Position numbers and translations under genes: made by a program
Notes under the pieces: generated by a model
The model's input: the letters and a program-made list of their open reading frames with translations, nothing else
The model's database searches: none
Told to the model about the DNA's origin: nothing
Assembly (NCBI GenBank): GCA_049889095.1
Contig: JBLJFK010000001.1
Reading direction: 5' to 3' (one strand)
Source of the DNA: Ewingella sp049889095
GTDB lineage: Bacteria; Pseudomonadota; Gammaproteobacteria; Enterobacterales; Enterobacteriaceae
Length of the DNA: 64,000 bases
Shown: positions 60,572-64,000 of the stretch, piece by piece
Layout of the letters: each line of letters opens with the position of its first letter
Numbering within the stretch: position 1 is the stretch's first letter

Positions 60572-62956
60572 ATGGCCAATCTAGAATCCGATTTACGCAA
60601 TGTTATCTGGTATAACCAGTTAGGTATGAACGACGTTGACAAGGTCGGGGGTAAGAATGCGTCTCTGGGCGAGATGATCACCAATCTTTCCGACTTAGGT
60701 GTCTCTGTGCCTAATGGCTTCGCCACCACCTCACAGGCATTTAACGATTTCCTCGACCAAAGCGGCGTTAATAACCGAATTCATGATTTGCTGGACACTG
60801 TCGATGTTGATGATATTGCTCAACTCACCAGTGCAGGGGCGAAAATCCGCCAGTGGATTGTAGAAACGCCTTTCCAGCCTGAACTGGAGAAGTCAATCCG
60901 TGAGGCTTATCTACAGCTCTCCGAAGGCGAGAAGGGGGCTTCTTTTGCTGTGCGCTCCTCCGCCACAGCAGAAGACATGCCGGATGCCTCATTTGCTGGT
61001 CAACAGGAAACCTTCCTTAATGTGCAGGGTTTTGATGCCGTACTGACTGCCGTGAAGCATGTTTACGCCTCGCTGTTTAATGACCGAGCGATCTCGTATC
61101 GCGTACACCAGGGCTATGACCATCGTGGCGTGGCGTTGTCCGCCGGCGTTCAGCGCATGGTGCGTTCTGATTTAGCCGCCGCCGGGGTAATGTTCACTAT
61201 TGATACCGAATCCGGTTTTGACCAGGTGGTTTTTATCACTTCCGCCTATGGCCTCGGTGAAATGGTAGTCCAGGGCGCGGTCAATCCAGACGAGTTCTAT
61301 GTGCATAAACCTACGTTGGCGAAAAACAAACCGGCGATTGTGCGGCGTAACATGGGCTCCAAGAAAATCCGTATGATTTATGCTGATAGCCAGGAGCACG
61401 GCAAACAGGTGCAAATCGAAGATGTGCCCGCCGAACTCTGCGCGCGCTTCTCTTTGACAGATGACGAAATCCAGGCACTCGCGCGTCAAGCGTTGTTGAT
61501 TGAAAAACATTATGGTCGCCCGATGGATATTGAGTGGGCCAAAGACGGTCACAATGGGAAATTGTATATCGTTCAGGCGCGTCCTGAGACAGTACGTTCA
61601 AACGGACAGGTTATGGAGCGCTACCAGTTGAATGGCAGCAGCAAAGTACTGGTGGAGGGACGTGCTATTGGCCACCGGATTGGTGCTGGCCCGGTAAAAA
61701 TCATTCATGACATCAGCGAAATGCACCATGTCAAAGCGGGTGATGTTTTAGTGACTGATATGACCGACCCGGATTGGGAACCGATCATGAAAAAAGCTTC
61801 TGCCATTGTGACTAACCGTGGTGGACGTACCTGTCACGCGGCGATTATCGCCCGTGAACTCGGTATTCCTGCCGTAGTGGGCTGTGGTGATGCCACTGAG
61901 AAACTAAAAGAAAAACAGAAGGTCACTGTGTCATGTTCGGAGGGCGACACGGGTTATGTCTACCAGGATGAACTCGACTTCAGCGTGCAAAGTTCTGAAG
62001 TCAACGAATTGCCAGAATTACCGTTGAAAATCATGATGAATATAGGTAACCCTGACCGTGCCTTTGACTTCGCCTGTTTGCCAAACGAAGGTGTCGGGCT
62101 GGCGCGTCTGGAGTTCATTATCAACCGTATGATCGGTGTTCATCCGAAGGCTTTGCTGGAGTTTGATCAGCAGGAACCGGCATTGCAGCAAGAGATTAGC
62201 AAGCTGATTCAGGGCTACGAAAGCCCGCGTGAATATTACGTGGCACGCTTGACTGAGGGTATCGCTACGCTCGGGGCCGCTTTCTGGCCGAAACGCGTCA
62301 TCGTGCGGTTGTCTGATTTTAAATCTAACGAGTACGCTAATCTGGTCGGTGGTGAGAAGTACGAACCCCATGAGGAGAACCCGATGCTCGGTTTCCGTGG
62401 CGCGGGCCGTTACGTTTCAGATAACTTCCGCGACTGCTTCGCACTGGAGTGTGAAGCGATGAAACGGGTGCGCAATGATATGGATCTCACAAACGTTGAA
62501 GTCATGATCCCCTTCGTGCGCACCGTGGCGCAAGCCGAAGCCGTAGTAGCCGAGCTCGCTCGTCAGGGCCTAAAGCGTGGGGAGAACGGGCTGAAAGTGA
62601 TCATGATGTGCGAAATCCCGTCTAATGCCTTACAAGCGGAACAGTTCCTCGAGCACTTTGACGGCTTCTCTATTGGTTCCAATGATATGACCCAGCTAAC
62701 GTTGGGTCTGGACCGCGACTCCGGTGTTGTTTCTGAGTTATTTGATGAACGCAACGAGTCGGTAAAAATGCTGCTTTCAATGGCTATCAAAGCGGCCAAA
62801 AAGCAGGGGAAATATGTGGGTATTTGCGGTCAGGGGCCTTCAGATCATCAGGATTTTGCGCAATGGCTGATGGATGAAGGTATCGATAGTTTGTCCCTCA
62901 ATCCGGATACCGTTGTGCAAACCTGGCTGGCGCTGGGTGAAAAGAAAACGGCATAA
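60572..62956 (+). CDS. ppsA: Phosphoenolpyruvate synthase
   Basis: Converts pyruvate and ATP to PEP, AMP and Pi for gluconeogenesis. 794 residues (E. coli 792). The N-terminal ATP-binding domain (about 1-350) has VGGKNASLGEM and FAVRSSATAEDMPDASFAGQ. The swivelling phospho-His domain has NRGGRTCHAAIIARELGIPA with the catalytic His and the Thr that PpsR phosphorylates. The C-terminal PEP/pyruvate barrel has GVGLARLEFIINRMIGVHPK, VMIPFVRTVAQAE and IGSNDMTQLTLGLDRDS. AAAGGA lies ahead of the ATG. Confidence 0.98.
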   Translation: MANLESDLRNVIWYNQLGMNDVDKVGGKNASLGEMITNLSDLGVSVPNGFATTSQAFNDFLDQSGVNNRIHDLLDTVDVDDIAQLTSAGAKIRQWIVETPFQPELEKSIREAYLQLSEGEKGASFAVRSSATAEDMPDASFAGQQETFLNVQGFDAVLTAVKHVYASLFNDRAISYRVHQGYDHRGVALSAGVQRMVRSDLAAAGVMFTIDTESGFDQVVFITSAYGLGEMVVQGAVNPDEFYVHKPTLAKNKPAIVRRNMGSKKIRMIYADSQEHGKQVQIEDVPAELCARFSLTDDEIQALARQALLIEKHYGRPMDIEWAKDGHNGKLYIVQARPETVRSNGQVMERYQLNGSSKVLVEGRAIGHRIGAGPVKIIHDISEMHHVKAGDVLVTDMTDPDWEPIMKKASAIVTNRGGRTCHAAIIARELGIPAVVGCGDATEKLKEKQKVTVSCSEGDTGYVYQDELDFSVQSSEVNELPELPLKIMMNIGNPDRAFDFACLPNEGVGLARLEFIINRMIGVHPKALLEFDQQEPALQQEISKLIQGYESPREYYVARLTEGIATLGAAFWPKRVIVRLSDFKSNEYANLVGGEKYEPHEENPMLGFRGAGRYVSDNFRDCFALECEAMKRVRNDMDLTNVEVMIPFVRTVAQAEAVVAELARQGLKRGENGLKVIMMCEIPSNALQAEQFLEHFDGFSIGSNDMTQLTLGLDRDSGVVSELFDERNESVKMLLSMAIKAAKKQGKYVGICGQGPSDHQDFAQWLMDEGIDSLSLNPDTVVQTWLALGEKKTA

Positions 62957-62983
62957 CTGATGTTTTAGTTGCAAAGATAATTG

Positions 62984-63012
62984 AAGCCGTGGTCTTGAGC
63001 CACGGCTTTTTT
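62984..63012 (+). terminator. Terminator of ppsA
   Basis: AAGCCGTGG, 7-base loop, CCACGGCTT and a T-run, 28 bases past the stop. Confidence 0.9.
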
Positions 63013-63116
63013 ATTGTGTCTTAAGGCGTATTTTATTTCCATAAAAAAGGATTCTGGGGAGCTAAGCCCCGAATGCAATGACTGGATTTAGCGAAAGAAT
63101 CACTGATTCTGGAGAA

Positions 63117-63219
63117 AAAAAAAGCCCATCGTAGTAGATAGGCAAAGACTACACACAGCAATTTTTGGGTATGTAGGCTTAGGGGAAACCTTACATATAA
63201 ATCAGGGGGTTAAAAACGT
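63117..63219 (-). ncRNA. rprA: Small RNA RprA
   Basis: Hfq-dependent sRNA that activates rpoS translation. On the minus strand the 3' half reads ATTGCTGTGTGTAGTCTTTG, then CCTATCTACTACGATGGGC and nine T: nearly identical to the E. coli RprA terminator region. Upstream, TGATTTATA followed by GTTTCCCCT aligns with the E. coli rpoS-pairing segment. A TATTAT -10 at 63233-63228 predicts a start at 63219, giving about 103 nt (E. coli about 105). It follows ydiK in the same orientation, as in E. coli. The remaining bases of 62957-63448 hold the ppsA terminator and the RcsB-type box; otherwise nothing was seen. Confidence 0.9.
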
Positions 63220-63259
63220 AACTGTTAATAATACTAGGGATCTGCAGGGTTTTCGTCTG

Positions 63260-63273
63260 TAAGATTTGTCTTA
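63260..63273 (-). promoter_or_regulatory. RcsB-box-like sequence upstream of rprA
   Basis: On the minus strand TAAGACAAATCTTA, similar to the Rcs box TAAGAATATTCCTA, centred about 47 bases upstream of the predicted rprA start. E. coli rprA is strongly RcsB-dependent. Confidence 0.6.
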
Positions 63274-63448
63274 ATAGCAATTATTACTATAGCCAACTAA
63301 TTGATGTGATTTTTAAAAAGAGTAAGTCGCTGATTTGAGTCGGAGAATTTACCGGGGCAATATTAGACAGAGGTCAATATCGCGCTGCCTGCCTCACGAA
63401 AAAATAACGTCGTTATGACAGGTAGCGCGGTAAGGGTATATTTAGATC

Positions 63449-64000
63449 TTACTCATCAAGGGTTCTGACAACCTGATGAATGTCATGTTCAGGTTCTGGC
63501 GCTTCATTAACCCAAAGTGAAATCAGTCGATAAGAGACGGCCAGAACCACCGGGCCAATGAACAGGCCTATCATCCCGAAGGCAAACAGGCCACCGATAA
63601 CGCCGGAGAGAATGAGTAACATCGGCAGATCTGCACCCATACGTATTAGCACCGGACGCAAAACGTTATCGAGCGATCCAACCACACAACTCCACACCAA
63701 AAGAACCGTGCCTAATGTGTTGTCCCCGGTCCAGTAGAGCCAGATGATAGCGGGAATAAGCACCAGCAAGGGGCCGATTTGCGCCACACAACATACAAAC
63801 ATCACTACGGTCAGCACCGTTGCGTAAGGAATGCCTGCGATAGCCAAACCGATACCGCCGAGCACTGATTGCACAATTGCGGTAACGACAACGCCCAGTG
63901 CGACTGCGCGGATCGCCTGGCCTGCCAGGATAACGGCGGCATCACCGCGGTCTGCGGCCAAACGCACAGCAAAGTGGCGGATCCCCATGCCAACTTGTTC
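63449..64000 (-). CDS. ydiK: AI-2E-family permease YdiK, C-terminal part (cut by the window edge)
   Basis: The frame enters from position 64000 and ends at 63449, about 183 residues of a protein of roughly 370. It belongs to the AI-2E (UPF0118/PerM) membrane transporter family of unknown substrate. Conserved segments include GIPYATVLTVVMFVCCVAQI, the helix pair around GPLLVLIPAIIWLYW, and GVIGGLFAFGMIGLFIGPVV. The soluble C-terminal tail PEPEHDIHQVVRTLDE is short. In E. coli ydiK lies upstream of rprA, as here, but far from ppsA. Confidence 0.88.
   Translation of the reverse strand, partial: EQVGMGIRHFAVRLAADRGDAAVILAGQAIRAVALGVVVTAIVQSVLGGIGLAIAGIPYATVLTVVMFVCCVAQIGPLLVLIPAIIWLYWTGDNTLGTVLLVWSCVVGSLDNVLRPVLIRMGADLPMLLILSGVIGGLFAFGMIGLFIGPVVLAVSYRLISLWVNEAPEPEHDIHQVVRTLDE

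Noticed and set aside
1..64000. Insertion sequences, prophage genes, CRISPR arrays, toxin-antitoxin pairs and rRNA
   Set aside because: Looked for on both strands; no transposase, integrase, spaced direct repeats or rRNA segments were recognised.

Overview
The window is a chromosomal stretch from a member of the Enterobacterales. Nearly every protein is close in length and sequence to an Escherichia coli counterpart. The gene order (kdgR and kdu genes near htpX, an hmuPRSTUV haem locus between selO and aroH, arn next to nlpC and lplA) looks more like the Yersinia/Serratia/Rahnella/Ewingella side of the order than E. coli itself. The genus is an inference; no rRNA or other decisive marker is present. 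I see no prophage, insertion sequence, CRISPR array or tRNA gene.

Layout. 1-13 kb: the start of a PAS-domain protein, rsmF, the letAB lipid transport pair, msrC, proQ-prc, htpX with stress-type promoter motifs, the yebQ exporter and the regulator kdgR. 13.3-19.3 kb: an accessory block with an IclR-type regulator divergent from a RidA-type deaminase, a four-gene polar amino acid ABC transporter and a D-serine dehydratase-like PLP enzyme. It reads as a D-amino-acid uptake and deamination operon with its own enamine-clearing enzyme. 19.4-28 kb: tcyP, a LexA-box-controlled ydjM, the pectin/hexuronate genes kduD, kduI and kdgF around a KdgR box, hxpB, yniB, yniA, emtA and marC.

28.3-39.3 kb: the translation cluster thrS-infC-rpmI-rplT-(pheM)-pheS-pheT-ihfA with its classical controls: the tRNA-like thrS operator, an ATT start for infC, a long infC-rpmI hairpin and the phenylalanine leader peptide with attenuator. 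Two small His-rich exported proteins sit between ihfA and btuC. btuC, btuE and btuD follow. 39.5-47.1 kb: a complete arnBCADTEF operon for adding L-Ara4N to lipid A, preceded by PmrA- and PhoP-box-like sites.

47.3-64 kb: nlpC, lplA, a degenerate EAL protein of the YdiV type, selO, the haem uptake operon hmuPRSTUV under a Fur box, aroH, ppsR and ppsA (with Cra and KdgR-like sites between the last two), the small RNA RprA with an RcsB-box-like sequence, and the 3' part of ydiK running off the end.

Regulatory links recur: KdgR is encoded here and has likely targets at kduI/kdgF and possibly ppsA. Envelope-stress circuits (Cpx/sigma-32 at htpX, PhoP/PmrA at arn, Rcs at rprA) are each visible as DNA motifs. 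All assignments come from reading the sequence and recalled family knowledge; no database search was run.
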